The notes: generated by a model not told the origin, from the letters alone. A stretch of 64,000 nt of DNA from Aliivibrio fischeri ATCC 7744 = JCM 18803 = DSM 507 (GCF_023983475.1 NZ_CP092713.1:186001-250000); one strand, 5' to 3'. Positions 24,435 to 34,825 are shown, numbered from the stretch's first letter. Numbers and translations: made by a program.

Positions 24435-25907
24435 ATGCATATGGTGATTCGTATTTTATGGTTTTTTTATTTGGGAATCTTGGTAGGTTGCAGCTCTCAT
24501 GTTCCCAAAAAAGACAGGGATAACGTAAGAAACGAAATAAATACCACCTCTTCTGAGATCATCACTAAAATCAGCAAAGACTACCCTGATGTAGCAGACC
24601 AACTTCAATCAGCAAAAGGTTATGGTACAGTCAGTTTATCTGGCATCATGGTTCCTGCAATTGGAGGAGCGACAGGAAGAGGCGCTATCTATAACAATGA
24701 AGATTCTTCAATTACTTATATTGATGTTAACCGATATGATCTTGGTATAGGTTTAGCTCTTGGTAATTATCAAGCTCTCGCAATTTTTGATACTGAAGAA
24801 GCAATAGCAGAGTACAAGCGAGGCGTTCACACTCTTTCTCTTGAAGCGGCCTTAAACCTTGATGATGAAGGAACTACAACTTCAGCCGCACTTCTTGATG
24901 CAGAAAACGATGTTCCAGTTTATGTACTATCAAATTCAGGTTTCGGTGCAACAGGAACATTACGATACTTATCGACCTCCGTTAACCACGATTTAAACGA
25001 TACTGGATTAGGTGACTTTACCATTCCAAATAAAACCGAACCTACAGAAGCAGATAGCTATTCACTAGAACCAACAAAAGCGCCGAAAAAATGGGAGAGA
25101 TCACTTCCTTTCTATGCACAAGCCGTCATTGATAAAGGTTACTCATTACCCAAACCTTATGGCATAAGCATCATCTATACAGATACTTTTCAATACATGG
25201 ATATCAGTGATTTAGATGTGGGGATTAATGGGTCTAAACAGTATCCTATTGATTTTATTTCTTTTGATAACAACAGTAATAACACGAGATCGCCTCAGTT
25301 AAAGCTAGATGCGTGGTTATTTCCTTTTATGAATGTCTTTGGAGCAGTAGGGAAAATTAAAGGGACAGCTGATATAGGAATACAATTCAGCGGCGATGAT
25401 TTAATTAAACAATTAGGTAGAGATTGCAGCGGAATATTAAAGCCTCCATCATGTAGGCTACAAGGAAAAAATCCTAATGTTAGTGTTACCGCGCATTTAG
25501 AAGGTACAAACTATACCTTAGGAACCATATTGGCTTCTGGGTGGAACAGTTATTTTATTACTCTACCTATTTCAGTAACTTACGCTGATATGAAAAAAAA
25601 TGACGCAGAAGGGTTAATCGTCAATATCTCACCTAGAGTAGGAAAGATATTCCCGATCACAGGCCCTCAATCTATCGCCGTATATGCCGGAGGTACCTAT
25701 TTAGATAGTACATTGACACTAACCGGAACGTATAATTACGAAGGAGTTGGCATTGACTATAAAGTAAAACAAAGTAATACGGATAAATGGGCTAGCTTAG
25801 TTGGGGCTAATTACGTATTTAATCAAAATTGGTCATTAGCCATGGAATACGGATGGAAGTCAGATAGAAAAAGACAATTTATCACACTTCTAAATCGACG
25901 CTTTTAG
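24435..25907 (+). CDS. Outer-membrane lipoprotein: SYLF-like N-terminus plus barrel-like C-terminus
   Basis: 490 residues. The signal peptide has lipobox LVGCSS. Residues 30-150 resemble YSC84/SYLF lipid-binding domains (QLQSAKGYGTVSLSGI, GGATGRGAIYN, GLALGNYQALAIFDTEEAI). From about 220 onward there are alternating aromatic strands (VFGAVGKIKGTADIGIQFSG, NVSVTAHLEGTNYTLG, NVLVNISPRVGKIF-like pattern, WSLAMEYGWKS), ending in NRRF with a terminal Phe, as in outer-membrane barrels. This combination is unusual and I do not recognise a named family for the whole protein. AAAGGA lies a few bases upstream; ATG 24435 or ATG 24441 could start it. Confidence 0.72.
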   Translation: MHMVIRILWFFYLGILVGCSSHVPKKDRDNVRNEINTTSSEIITKISKDYPDVADQLQSAKGYGTVSLSGIMVPAIGGATGRGAIYNNEDSSITYIDVNRYDLGIGLALGNYQALAIFDTEEAIAEYKRGVHTLSLEAALNLDDEGTTTSAALLDAENDVPVYVLSNSGFGATGTLRYLSTSVNHDLNDTGLGDFTIPNKTEPTEADSYSLEPTKAPKKWERSLPFYAQAVIDKGYSLPKPYGISIIYTDTFQYMDISDLDVGINGSKQYPIDFISFDNNSNNTRSPQLKLDAWLFPFMNVFGAVGKIKGTADIGIQFSGDDLIKQLGRDCSGILKPPSCRLQGKNPNVSVTAHLEGTNYTLGTILASGWNSYFITLPISVTYADMKKNDAEGLIVNISPRVGKIFPITGPQSIAVYAGGTYLDSTLTLTGTYNYEGVGIDYKVKQSNTDKWASLVGANYVFNQNWSLAMEYGWKSDRKRQFITLLNRRF

Positions 25908-25932
25908 ATCACAACGTGTATAACGATAAATA

Positions 25933-25966
25933 AATCGCTTTATTACGATCCGCTAGCGATTCTTTT
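25933..25966 (+). terminator. Possible terminator after the SYLF-like lipoprotein gene
   Basis: AATCGC (25933-25938) and GCGATT (25956-25961) followed by CTTTTT on the plus strand. It overlaps the 3' end of the convergent exonuclease gene. The long loop makes it weak. Confidence 0.4.
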
Positions 25967-26591
25967 TCAAAAAGTTAGCTATGGATGCTTTAGGTGTTTT
26001 ACCTATCTTCATCATTAATTCAAAGCTTGGATTTACTATTCCGTGCTCTCTTTCTAGCGTCTCTAATAATACCAGCCATAATGATGCCGTAACTTCAGCA
26101 TCAGCTAATGCTCGGTGAAATACACCATCATTTTCAATTTGATGATAAGCGACCAAATCACCTAATTTATGCGATGATGCTTCTTGAGTTAATCGTCTAG
26201 AAACTAATAGTGAACAAGCAAAATCCCCATCATATTCACGCTGGATTAACGCTAACTCACCATCTAAAAAGCGCTTATCAAACGAAGCATTATGAGCAAC
26301 CAGATTGCAACCTTGAATAAAGTTGGCAAACTCATTCATTACTTCATCACAACTGGCTGCATCTGCAAGCATACGATTAGAAATACCCGTGTAGTTCTCG
26401 ATAAATGAACTGACTCGAAATCCGGGGTTCATTAGACCTTGGAAGCGATCAACCACCACACCATTTTCTAATTTTACTGCACCAATCTCTATCGCACGAT
26501 CCCCCTGATTGGGAGATAGACCTGTGGTTTCGAAATCGAGTACAACAACAGTATTTGCTGGCGTTGCTTTTTTAGAACAAATGGATGACAT
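25953..26591 (-). CDS. DnaQ-like DEDDh 3'-5' exonuclease
   Basis: A 212-residue exonuclease of the DnaQ/RNase T superfamily. Exo I is VVLDFETTGLSP (Asp, Glu), Exo II is VAHNASFDKRFL (Asp), and Exo III is HRALADAEVTA (His, Asp), so the full DEDDh set is present. It is shorter than the polymerase III epsilon subunit and lacks its C-terminal polymerase-binding region. It is better described as a stand-alone PolC-type or ExoX-like exonuclease for single-stranded DNA or RNA ends. It lies downstream of the ybiT gene on the same strand, separated by a strong terminator. Confidence 0.88.
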   Translation of the reverse strand: MSSICSKKATPANTVVVLDFETTGLSPNQGDRAIEIGAVKLENGVVVDRFQGLMNPGFRVSSFIENYTGISNRMLADAASCDEVMNEFANFIQGCNLVAHNASFDKRFLDGELALIQREYDGDFACSLLVSRRLTQEASSHKLGDLVAYHQIENDGVFHRALADAEVTASLWLVLLETLEREHGIVNPSFELMMKIGKTPKASIANFLKKNR

Positions 26592-26616
26592 GTGAGTTTC
26601 CTAAATAAACAAATAA

Positions 26617-26650
26617 AAAAACGCGAGTTGGTAATCAAACTCGCGTTTTT
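26617..26650 (-). terminator. Terminator of ybiT
   Basis: Perfect 13-bp arms AAAAACGCGAGTT (26617-26629) and AACTCGCGTTTTT (26638-26650), with T-runs on both strands. Confidence 0.88.
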
Positions 26651-26686
26651 AAATAGATTAAATAATCTTAACGTAAAGCTAAATGA

Positions 26687-28297
26687 TTAAGCAATATTAA
26701 CCTGTAGCATTTTAACTTGATGGTCTAGGTACTCTTCATAAGTGCCTTGGAAATTAATTATGTTTTTATCTTTGATATCGATAATATGAGTCGCTAGTGA
26801 CGATACAAATTCACGGTCATGGCTAACAAAGATTAACGTACCCGGATACACTTTTAGTGCATCATTTAACGCTTCAATCGCCTCCATATCCATGTGGTTT
26901 GTTGGTTCATCCATAACAAGTACGTTGATATCTTGCATCATTAGCTTGCCAAATAATAAACGGTTTTTCTCACCACCAGAACAGTTGCGCGCTTTCTTAT
27001 TTGCATCATCCGCCGTAAATAATAAACGACCTAAAATACCACGGACCATAAGATCATCATGCTTCACAGTACGCCACTGAGAGATCCAATCAAAGATGCT
27101 TAAATCATTATCAAAATCAGCAGTACTATCTTGAGGGCAATAACCAACAGAAGCGTTTTCAGACCATTTAACAATACCTTCGTTTTGCTTTAAGTCTTGA
27201 ACTAAGCAGCGTAAAAAGGTTGTTTTACCTACACCATTTTCACCAATTACCGCTAAACGTGTACCAGCTTCAAGCAGTAAATTACCACCTTTAAACAATA
27301 CTTCGCCATCAAATCCATGACCTAGATTTTCAAGCTCTAATGCTTGGCGGTGTAATTTTTTACCTTCACCAAAATTAATAGATGGGCTCATACGGCTAGA
27401 CGATTTCACTTCATCTAGTGTGATTTTTTCCATCTTCTTAGCACGAGAACTGGCTTGTTTTGCTTTAGATGCATTTGCACCAAAACGGTTTACGAAATCT
27501 TGTAGCTCACTGATCTCAGCTTCTTTTTTCGCATTTCCAGCTAGCAGTTGCTCACGGATCAAGCTTGATGCTTCTAAGAAATATTCATAGTTACCAGGGT
27601 AAATACGCAATTCACCGTAATCAATGTCAGCCATGTGCGTACATACAGAGTTCAAGAAGTGTCTGTCGTGCGAGATGATGATCATGGTACATTTACGTTT
27701 GTTTAGCTCTTCTGCTAACCAGTTAATCGTATGAATATCTAAGTTGTTGGTTGGTTCATCAAGTAACAAAATATCTGGGTTTGCAAACAATGCCTGTGCC
27801 AATAACACACGCAGTTTCCAGCCAGGTGCCACTTGTTGCATTAAACCAAAATGAAGTGATTCTTCAATACCTGCTTGAATGAGAATATCACCTGCACGGC
27901 TCTCTGCACTGTAGCCGTCCATTTCAGCAAATTCACTTTCAAGCTCAGCTACTTTCATACCATCTTCTTCACTCATTTCAGGTAGTGAATAGATTCGATC
28001 ACGCTCTTGTTTGATTTCCCATAATTTTTTATCACCCATGATCACAACATCAATTACGTTAAATTGTTCAAACGCAAACTGATCTTGACTCAATACGCCT
28101 AATTTTTGTCCCGGCGTCATTGATACATTGCCAGAACTCGGCGTTAAGGCACCACTAAGAATCTTCATGAACGTTGATTTTCCGCAACCATTTGCTCCGA
28201 TCAAACCATAACGGTTACCGTTGCCAAATTTTGCTGAAATGTTTTCAAATAAAGGCTCTGCGCCAAATTGCATGGTGATATTGTTTGATTGTATCAA
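26687..28297 (-). CDS. ybiT: ABC-F translation factor YbiT
   Basis: 536 residues with two ABC nucleotide-binding domains and no membrane segments, hence an ABC-F ribosome-associated ATPase. Walker A motifs are GANGCGKST (about 36-44) and GENGVGKTT (about 350). Signatures are in [14 protein letters not shown] and [12 protein letters not shown]. Walker B motifs are [12 protein letters not shown] and [12 protein letters not shown]. The linker between domains contains the basic [16 protein letters not shown] stretch (P-site tRNA interaction motif region). The sequence closely resembles E. coli YbiT along its length, including [19 protein letters not shown]. It probably helps resolve stalled translation initiation or early elongation. 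Confidence 0.95.
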   Translation of the reverse strand: MIQSNNITMQFGAEPLFENISAKFGNGNRYGLIGANGCGKSTFMKILSGALTPSSGNVSMTPGQKLGVLSQDQFAFEQFNVIDVVIMGDKKLWEIKQERDRIYSLPEMSEEDGMKVAELESEFAEMDGYSAESRAGDILIQAGIEESLHFGLMQQVAPGWKLRVLLAQALFANPDILLLDEPTNNLDIHTINWLAEELNKRKCTMIIISHDRHFLNSVCTHMADIDYGELRIYPGNYEYFLEASSLIREQLLAGNAKKEAEISELQDFVNRFGANASKAKQASSRAKKMEKITLDEVKSSSRMSPSINFGEGKKLHRQALELENLGHGFDGEVLFKGGNLLLEAGTRLAVIGENGVGKTTFLRCLVQDLKQNEGIVKWSENASVGYCPQDSTADFDNDLSIFDWISQWRTVKHDDLMVRGILGRLLFTADDANKKARNCSGGEKNRLLFGKLMMQDINVLVMDEPTNHMDMEAIEALNDALKVYPGTLIFVSHDREFVSSLATHIIDIKDKNIINFQGTYEEYLDHQVKMLQVNIA

Positions 28298-28451
28298 CGA
28301 AATAATTCCTAGGGTTTACTGACAAGTCATGATCAGGCGCTAAAAAGCCAAAAGATGAAGGACGAAAGTATGATGAATGAGAAAATCTAGGCGCGGATTA
28401 TACAGAGATCTCGATCACATTGTCGAGAAGTATGACGTTTTAATACACAAT

Positions 28452-28480
28452 AAAAAAGCCCCAGAAAAATCCAGAGCTTT
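28452..28480 (-). terminator. Terminator after outer-membrane paralog 2
   Basis: On the minus strand AAAGCTCTGG and CTGGGGCTTT pair with G-U wobbles around ATTTTT, followed by a T-run. Confidence 0.65.
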
Positions 28481-28524
28481 AAGAATGACAAAGAGAACTT
28501 AAATTACGTATTAATCAAGCTTAA

Positions 28525-29076
28525 TTAAAATTTATAACCAACAGTAAAAGAGAATTGATCGGCAAAAATATTATCACCACTGTCTTTTAGATTCATAAAA
28601 TCCAATCTTAAATCAGTATAAAAATGTTGGTTAAATGTCGCTCGAGTACCAACACCTATGAATATGGTTGAATCATCCCATTTTCCAACATCTTGGCCTA
28701 ATACGCTAAATTCTTCTTTAAACTTAGCAAAGCCTAACACCCCATAAGGCTTAATTGATGCATTTTCCATATGGAATGTGTAGCCAATATCAGTATCAAA
28801 CTTAAACGTTGAGGTATCTATGTCAAAAAGTGATTCACTTCCACTGCCTTTATTCAAAGAAACGTTGATACCAAAAATATCATTAATGTCGTAACCATAA
28901 GCTAAAGTGAAGCCACTTGTAGAGTGCTTGCTATCAAAAGCCACATCATCAATGCTCGTTGAGTTAAAACCTAAACCGATTCGATGCCCTTCTAAAGCAT
29001 TAGCATAAAGGGTTGTTGAAGATAAAAGCGCTGCTGCTAGAAGTGTTTTTTGTACTAATTTCATAATTACTCTCAT
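28525..29076 (-). CDS. Small outer-membrane beta-barrel protein (paralog 2)
   Basis: 183 residues with signal peptide ending in TTLYANA and C-terminal FTVGYKF. It shares an ordered set of motifs with the 21,626-22,168 protein: EGHRIGLGFNST, LAYGYDINDIFGINVS, DIGYTFHMENASIKPYGVLG and FYTDLRLDFMNL. The two are diverged paralogs separated by 6.4 kb. Function unknown; the family is a generic eight-stranded barrel. An ATG three codons into the first stretch (MKLVQKTLLAAALLS) is the more natural start. Confidence 0.82.
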   Translation of the reverse strand: MRVIMKLVQKTLLAAALLSSTTLYANALEGHRIGLGFNSTSIDDVAFDSKHSTSGFTLAYGYDINDIFGINVSLNKGSGSESLFDIDTSTFKFDTDIGYTFHMENASIKPYGVLGFAKFKEEFSVLGQDVGKWDDSTIFIGVGTRATFNQHFYTDLRLDFMNLKDSGDNIFADQFSFTVGYKF

Positions 29077-29196
29077 TTTTTAAATTAATGATTTCATCCT
29101 TGAATTCGTGTTCTTAATCATTGAGTGCATAATATGGAATCAATGTAATTTAGGCTAAGCAGCTCTCATTATGTTATTCATAAGCAGTACTTATGA

Positions 29197-29229
29197 TAAA
29201 AGCCCTAAACGAGTAATTTAGGACTTTTA
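29197..29229 (-). terminator. Terminator of the LPMO gene
   Basis: AAAGCCCTAAA and TTTAGGACTTTT, one mismatch, around CGAGTAA. Minus-strand T-rich tail. Confidence 0.65.
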
Positions 29230-29275
29230 TATTAGGTAATATATATTTTAATGAATATGAGTTTAGTGGTTCTTC

Positions 29276-30454
29276 TTATCGCCACACTCCCCATTCACCT
29301 GTCGTTCCTGGCTCTTCACCTTTTGTCCACCACTGTGCCACCCATGCTTTTCCGTTATGATCCACGGTATCACCTGCATTGTACGTTGCGGTTTTATCCC
29401 ATGGATTTGACGGTTCTACTGGCGGCTCAACAGGTGGGGTGATATCGGCTTTAATTAAAGAAAGCTGATAACTCACATTCGCTGTAGGTGCAAAGACTTT
29501 GTTTGCATAAATATTATTTGAATCATACATATAATGATTCATTTCTTGATGCCAAATACCAATGAACCACTCTTTGTTCTTAAGTTGATTAAACTGCCCT
29601 GCCAACTCGGCTGACCATGTTGATGTATTATTTGCTGTAATCGCTAAGCTAATATCCGTAGTTTCAGCTCCTGTAGAATCAAACGTTCTGAAACGAACCG
29701 TATCTCCAGATTCAACAGGTCCAAATCCTTGATTAATGTAATAGCCTAAGTCTGAATATTGTGGGGGCTCTACAGGATCGGTTGGTTTTGGTGGAGTTGT
29801 ACCTGAGCCGTTAAAAGAAATGTCACTGCAGTTGTAAAATCCTTCACCTGCTGCATCTTCACGCTGCCAACGCGTATAGAGAACCGCTGAATCACTCCTA
29901 TCTACCGGAAGTGTTATTTTAATTCGGTATTTTTTATCTTCTCCAACAGGAACATTTCCTGCGGTATCAACTAAAGTTAGGTCTGCCCAAGTTAATGGAG
30001 CCGTTGGATCATAATTTTCATTAGAAAGATAAAACTGCCAATAAGAAGGATTATGTGGAGCCGTCGCATTAAATATGAGTTCTATCTGATTATTTTCATC
30101 CAGAGTTATCGATGTTTTCTGCCAGTGTGATGAGCCTAAGTTTAATCCAGACTTAGCAGCATCACCTGCAGAACATAAGTGACCATCACGCACAATCGCT
30201 TGAACGTGTGCCATATCTTGATAATTAGGTACGTTAGCGGCAACTTCATTTCGCTGAACAAAAGGAAAAGCGCCTGATTCATCATAGGCAGCCTGACACG
30301 CTTGATTGGGAATGGTGTTATCCCAGAAGCCACCATCTAAATAACAGGTATTTTGTCTTGCACTTGGGTACTCTACCCAACCGTGTGCTTGTGCTCCCAT
30401 TGAAGATAATGCGCCAACAAAAGCAATAGTGAGCGAAGTTAATTTATTAGTCAT
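29276..30454 (-). CDS. Secreted AA10 lytic polysaccharide monooxygenase with chitin-binding module
   Basis: 392 residues. The signal peptide ends in MGAQA, so the mature protein begins with His24 (HGWVEYPSARQ), the first ligand of the copper histidine brace. The second His is in NATAPHNPSYWQFYLS. Disulfide-forming Cys and the chitin-oxidising AA10 landmarks (NTCYLDGGFWD, YTRWQREDAAGEGFYNCSD) follow. A Pro-rich linker leads to a middle immunoglobulin-like module (about 230-340), and another leads to a C-terminal CBM5/12-type chitin-binding module (WDKTATYNAGDTVDHNGKAW). It oxidatively cleaves crystalline chitin outside the cell, as expected in a marine vibrio, and may assist host or zooplankton colonisation (inference). 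Confidence 0.93.
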   Translation of the reverse strand: MTNKLTSLTIAFVGALSSMGAQAHGWVEYPSARQNTCYLDGGFWDNTIPNQACQAAYDESGAFPFVQRNEVAANVPNYQDMAHVQAIVRDGHLCSAGDAAKSGLNLGSSHWQKTSITLDENNQIELIFNATAPHNPSYWQFYLSNENYDPTAPLTWADLTLVDTAGNVPVGEDKKYRIKITLPVDRSDSAVLYTRWQREDAAGEGFYNCSDISFNGSGTTPPKPTDPVEPPQYSDLGYYINQGFGPVESGDTVRFRTFDSTGAETTDISLAITANNTSTWSAELAGQFNQLKNKEWFIGIWHQEMNHYMYDSNNIYANKVFAPTANVSYQLSLIKADITPPVEPPVEPSNPWDKTATYNAGDTVDHNGKAWVAQWWTKGEEPGTTGEWGVWR

Positions 30455-30677
30455 TTTCTTTCCTTGTTTATGAACGGAAAAGTACCAGTAGCACAGTACT
30501 TACCCCAACAAAGCTAGCAAAAAAAGAAGATTTCACTCAATATATCGGTTCATTATTAAATGCGATTTATCATTTTGTTATCTGCTTTCCAGTCGCTCAT
30601 GAACAAAATGAAAAAAGCAATTTGGCTTTCGACTCACTTCATGAAATTTACAATGTAAACTCACGTAAACCATCATA

Positions 30678-30710
30678 ATAAAGAGCGGTATACCAAAATG
30701 ATAACCGCTC
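30678..30710 (-). terminator. Terminator after the 179-aa protein gene
   Basis: GAGCGGT (30683-30689) and ACCGCTC (30704-30710) arms, minus-strand tail TTTATTA. Confidence 0.65.
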
Positions 30711-30721
30711 ATAAAATCAAA

Positions 30722-31261
30722 CTAGACCCAGTTATCTGCGGTGATCTTATTTTCAAATAGTCGAGAGAATAAAATACCACGGATATAACTATTAAAAAGT
30801 TCGAAATTAAAGTCTTTTGCGTCAATATGAATAAGCTCAGATTCAATGACTTCTTGTACATCATTTTGGCTCATCATACTCATAATAAACGCTGGGATAG
30901 AGAAACACTGACTTACTGTTTTTCCACATTGAAAAGTTAAATTATCAAAATTAATCTCAATAACTTGATGAGCATCAAGCGGAACAGGAGACACATTCAA
31001 TAATGCAGAACTCATCAAATTAACAATATAATCAGCTCGAGATTCTTTAATCTCTGAGGATTCACGAGCTTTCTCAATAAAGTCTTTATTTTCAGATACA
31101 AGCAATGATAATAGCCCTTGAGCCTCTGCAGAGTCTTTGCTGTATTTTAAGATATAGTCGTAAATGACTTGATCTATCATCACTTCTTGCTCATCTTCGC
31201 CATAAGCAATTGGCGCTGTTTTATTAAACGTTTCTTTTGGAAATTGAATGTATGCACTCAT
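30722..31261 (-). CDS. Uncharacterised 179-aa cytoplasmic protein
   Basis: I do not recognise this family. The protein is acidic (many Glu and Asp), helical, without signal peptide or membrane segments, with a few features such as FGKTVSQCFSIPAFIMSMM-like hydrophobic patches near residues 110-130. It is monocistronic, with its own terminator, next to katA. It has a codon-like frame and a good start position, with CCGGAGAAG just upstream of the ATG, so it is a real gene. Confidence 0.75.
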   Translation of the reverse strand: MSAYIQFPKETFNKTAPIAYGEDEQEVMIDQVIYDYILKYSKDSAEAQGLLSLLVSENKDFIEKARESSEIKESRADYIVNLMSSALLNVSPVPLDAHQVIEINFDNLTFQCGKTVSQCFSIPAFIMSMMSQNDVQEVIESELIHIDAKDFNFELFNSYIRGILFSRLFENKITADNWV

Positions 31262-31438
31262 GGGCTACTTCTCCGGTTCATTTAATGCAATTGGATTGAC
31301 TATATCCCCAGAAATAAAAAAATGAATACAGTCATTTTCTTAAAGTGAACACTCGGTCTCATTTTTTAAAGAGAAAAACCGCATAAAAACCACGGCTTTA
31401 TCATTTTAATAAATTTTATTTAAATCAAAATGATAAGC

Positions 31439-31466
31439 ATAAAAAAGGCGACTTATTCGTCGCCTT
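31439..31466 (-). terminator. Terminator of katA
   Basis: AAGGCGAC (31445-31452) and GTCGCCTT (31459-31466) with a six-T tail on the minus strand. Confidence 0.88.
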
Positions 31467-31481
31467 ATATTAACTTTTTTA

Positions 31482-32930
31482 TCAATTAAATTCGCTTACA
31501 TCAATATCAAGTAATTTACCGATACCTTCACCATAAGCTGGGTCAGCTTTATAACAATGTCTTAAATGACGAAGTTGAATTTCTTTTGGTACGCCATTTA
31601 AGTTACGAGCAGTATTATCAAACAATATAGCTTGTTGCTCTGCGGTCATTAAGCGGAATAGATCACCCGGTTGTGAGAAGTAATCATCATCTTCACGGTG
31701 ATCCCAATGCGCAGCTGCACCATCAAGATTCAATGCTGGTTCTGCAAAATCAGGTTGCTCAGCCCATTGACCTTCATTATTTGGCTCATAACCTAGTGTG
31801 CTACCAAAGTTACCATCAACACGCATTGCACCATCACGGTGATAGCTATGAACAGGACAACGAGGTGCGTTCACTGGAATGTGTTGGTGGTTTACACCTA
31901 AACGGTAGCGTTGTGCATCACCGTACGCAAATAAGCGACCTTGCAGCATCTTATCTGGAGAGAAGCTAATACCAGGAACGACGTTTGCTGGGTTAAATGC
32001 CGATTGCTCTACTTCAGCAAAAAAGTTTTGCGGATTACGGTTTAACTCAAACTCACCCACTTCAATCAAAGGATAATCTTTATGTGGCCATACTTTTGTT
32101 AAATCAAACGGGTTGTAAGACACTTTTTCCGCATCGGCTTCAGGCATGATCTGCACTTTTAGTGTCCATTTAGGGAAATCTTGGTTATCAATGCTTTCAA
32201 GTAAATCACGTTGATGACTTTCACGATCTTGACCAATCACTTGTGCTGCTTCAGCATCTGACAAGTTTTTAATACCTTGCTGTGATTTAAAGTGGAACTT
32301 AACCCAAAAACGCTCATTATCGCTATTAATAAAGCTAAATGTGTGGCTACCAAAACCATGCATATGACGGTATGTTGCAGGAATACCACGGTCACTCATT
32401 ACAATAGTCACTTGGTGAAGTGCTTCAGGTAATGATGTCCAGAAATCCCAGTTATTTTTTGCACTTCGCATATTTGTGCGAGGATCACGTTTCACTGCGT
32501 GGTTTAAATCAGGGAATTTTAGTGGATCACGTAGGAAGAATACTGGCGTATTGTTACCAACCAAGTCCCAGTTACCTTCTTCTGTATAGAATTTTAACGC
32601 AAAACCACGGATATCACGTTCTGCATCTGCCGCACCACGTTCACCTGCTACCGTTGTAAAACGTGCGAATAATTCGGTTTGTTTACCAATTTCAGAAAAC
32701 AGTTTTGCTTTCGTATATTTCGTAATGTCATGAGTAACCGTAAATGTACCATAAGCACCAGAACCTTTAGCGTGCATACGACGCTCAGGAATCACTTCAC
32801 GATCAAAATGCGCCAGTTTTTCTAAAAACCACACATCTTGCAATAATTGAGGACCGCGTTTACCCGCAGTTTGAACATTTTGGTTATGTGCAACAGGACA
32901 ACCTGCTGCCGTTGTTAACTTCTTACTCAT
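31482..32930 (-). CDS. katA: Monofunctional haem catalase
   Basis: A 482-residue small-subunit (clade 3) catalase that converts hydrogen peroxide to water and oxygen. The N-terminal [13 protein letters not shown] is typical. The active-site His lies in [20 protein letters not shown] and the distal Asn in [14 protein letters not shown]. The haem-ligand Tyr is in the [14 protein letters not shown] motif. The NADPH-binding residues ([11 protein letters not shown]) are also present. It is monocistronic. OxyR control is likely, but I see no site that proves it. Confidence 0.96.
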   Translation of the reverse strand: MSKKLTTAAGCPVAHNQNVQTAGKRGPQLLQDVWFLEKLAHFDREVIPERRMHAKGSGAYGTFTVTHDITKYTKAKLFSEIGKQTELFARFTTVAGERGAADAERDIRGFALKFYTEEGNWDLVGNNTPVFFLRDPLKFPDLNHAVKRDPRTNMRSAKNNWDFWTSLPEALHQVTIVMSDRGIPATYRHMHGFGSHTFSFINSDNERFWVKFHFKSQQGIKNLSDAEAAQVIGQDRESHQRDLLESIDNQDFPKWTLKVQIMPEADAEKVSYNPFDLTKVWPHKDYPLIEVGEFELNRNPQNFFAEVEQSAFNPANVVPGISFSPDKMLQGRLFAYGDAQRYRLGVNHQHIPVNAPRCPVHSYHRDGAMRVDGNFGSTLGYEPNNEGQWAEQPDFAEPALNLDGAAAHWDHREDDDYFSQPGDLFRLMTAEQQAILFDNTARNLNGVPKEIQLRHLRHCYKADPAYGEGIGKLLDIDVSEFN

Positions 32931-32984
32931 GATTAGTTCCTTGTTTATGTAAAGTGCACGATAAAACTGTTTATAAAAGTAGGC

Positions 32985-33857
32985 TTAAATACAAAAATGA
33001 CAATTTTCAGTATCTAGCCCAAATGTACCGTCACGACTTGATAAATGATTTAACCCAGCAGAAACACCCATTTTATAACCCTCCATTAATATAGGAGACT
33101 TCATAGAAAGGCGTTTAACAGAAAAATCTTCAGGTGGAGCAATAACACGAACCGTTGTTCCCTCAGGAGGATTACGAATGAACTCTAATGATAAATTGTA
33201 GTTATCAGCACGAACAAGCATGGCTTTTGCAATTTGTGGGTAACGTGACAATAATTTCGTAATTAACCAAGATGACTTAGGTGCCTTCATTTCATAGCTT
33301 AATGGATGAGATAAAATGACCGTAATATCTCTTGCGCCACGACGATAAGCTTCTCTCACTGGAATTGAATCAGCTACACCACCATCGGTATAGCACCCTC
33401 CAGAAAAACAAGGCGTTGATTTATAAGCAATGGGTAAGGCTGTTGTCGCTTCAATAACATCATTTAGATTATTTTCTTTGACTTGATAATAATCAGCATT
33501 ACCACTATCAATATTCGTTACCGCTGCATACATAGGTATTGAAGAAAATAGTTGTTCTAGATCTAAAGGATGTCTTGCATTTGATTCATCGATTAACCAT
33601 TTAACATCAACTAAATCCCCACCTTTTGCAAATCTAGGAATATTAAAAAAACGTTTATGGGTAGCCAATTTAGTAATGACATGAAAACTGCGTTGTGGTG
33701 CATTAGAAAGATACCCTAATAAATTAGATGCTCCAGCAGAAACACCAATTGCAAAATCATAAGGCATAAATTCATTTTTCATGAAAATATCCAATACGCC
33801 ACTAGCAAAAATGCCGCGCATTGCACCACCTTCAACAACTAATGCACTTTTTGTCAT
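32985..33857 (-). CDS. Patatin-like phospholipase (YjjU/RssA type)
   Basis: A 290-residue serine hydrolase of the patatin family. Oxyanion-hole loop GGAMRGIFASG, nucleophile elbow GVSAGAS (the Ser of GxSxG near residue 41) and the dyad Asp in TDGGVADSIPV are all present, so it should be active. No signal peptide. The short ending FGLDTENCHFCI is Cys-rich. It lies 54 bp upstream of katA on the same strand and might be expressed separately. Substrate unknown, probably phospholipid or lysophospholipid. Confidence 0.9.
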   Translation of the reverse strand: MTKSALVVEGGAMRGIFASGVLDIFMKNEFMPYDFAIGVSAGASNLLGYLSNAPQRSFHVITKLATHKRFFNIPRFAKGGDLVDVKWLIDESNARHPLDLEQLFSSIPMYAAVTNIDSGNADYYQVKENNLNDVIEATTALPIAYKSTPCFSGGCYTDGGVADSIPVREAYRRGARDITVILSHPLSYEMKAPKSSWLITKLLSRYPQIAKAMLVRADNYNLSLEFIRNPPEGTTVRVIAPPEDFSVKRLSMKSPILMEGYKMGVSAGLNHLSSRDGTFGLDTENCHFCI

Positions 33858-34261
33858 CTCTAAATCCCCAAATAAACTACGGGGATAGAATAAACCTAGA
33901 AATAGATTAAAGATAATAGCTTGTACTTATGGTTATGATTTACAAAACCTATCAAATAGCTATTTATTTTATAAACATAAAAAATAAAGATAATAATCTT
34001 AAAAATCATAAAGATAAAAACAATACGCATCAGTACAAAAATTACACTAACGTAATAGAATGGTTATTTACAAGTCACATTATTACATATTAGTAATAAT
34101 GAATTACAATTTACCTAATTGTTTACCGTCAAAGAAAGGAGAAAAATGCCTCCCATCGTTTGAGCGCTCAAATAACGAAAACAACTAACTAAATTTTGAT
34201 AAAGGTTCAAAGCTTGAACAACGCATTACGAAAAATACTGAACGTATTTACAGGAAAAAAA
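33858..34261. other. Divergent promoter region between patatin and gfa
   Basis: About 400 bp, very AT-rich (long A/T stretches at 33,950-34,030). It contains the ribosome site AGGA about 8 bp before the gfa ATG. In-frame codons from 34196 could extend gfa, but they lack a good start and do not match the family N-terminus. No RNA gene recognised. Confidence 0.5.
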
Positions 34262-34825
34262 ATGACAATTACAAAACTACACCCAGCAATCGACAATGGC
34301 TTTACAGCGACAGATGAAAACTTCCAAGGCGGTACATTACACTGTCAATGTAAAGAGAATAAAGTAGCGGTTAAGCTAACGGCTCAAACTGCTCACAACC
34401 ATGCTTGTGGTTGTTCTAAATGTTGGAAACCAGAAGGTGCGATCTTCTCTCAAGTTGCTGTAATTCCACGTGGCAATGTTGAAGTTATCGCAAATGCTGA
34501 AAAATTAGTTGTTATTGATGAAACAGCAACAATTAAACGTTATGCATGTAAAGAGTGTGGTACTCACATGTACGGTCGTATTGATAACGAAGGTCATCCG
34601 TTCTTCGGTTTAGACTTTGTTCACACAGAGCTATCAGCTGATAAAGGTTGGTCTGCACCACAATTTGCTGCATTTGTATCATCTATTATTGAAACAGGTA
34701 CAGATCCTAAAGATATGGATGCGATCCGTGCTCGTTTTGTTGAATTAGGTCTACCAACTTACGATTGCCTATCTCCAGCATTAATGGATGCAATTGCAAC
34801 TCACATTGCAGCACAAAATAAGTAA
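34262..34825 (+). CDS. gfa: Glutathione-dependent formaldehyde-activating enzyme Gfa
   Basis: 187 residues from ATG 34262. A Gfa-family zinc protein: [18 protein letters not shown] and CKECGTHMY supply the zinc-binding cysteines. Gfa was described as speeding the condensation of formaldehyde with glutathione to S-hydroxymethylglutathione. Later work suggests a glutathione-carrier role. The usual partner, class III alcohol dehydrogenase, is not in the window. The family C-terminus ([20 protein letters not shown]) is intact. Confidence 0.93.
   Translation: MTITKLHPAIDNGFTATDENFQGGTLHCQCKENKVAVKLTAQTAHNHACGCSKCWKPEGAIFSQVAVIPRGNVEVIANAEKLVVIDETATIKRYACKECGTHMYGRIDNEGHPFFGLDFVHTELSADKGWSAPQFAAFVSSIIETGTDPKDMDAIRARFVELGLPTYDCLSPALMDAIATHIAAQNK

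Noticed and set aside
31398-31436. Inverted repeat TTATCATTTT / AAAATGATAA between katA and the 179-aa gene as a terminator or Fur-type operator
   Set aside because: The stem is purely AT with a 19-bp loop and no T-run, and the spacing does not match a Fur box. It may be chance in AT-rich DNA.
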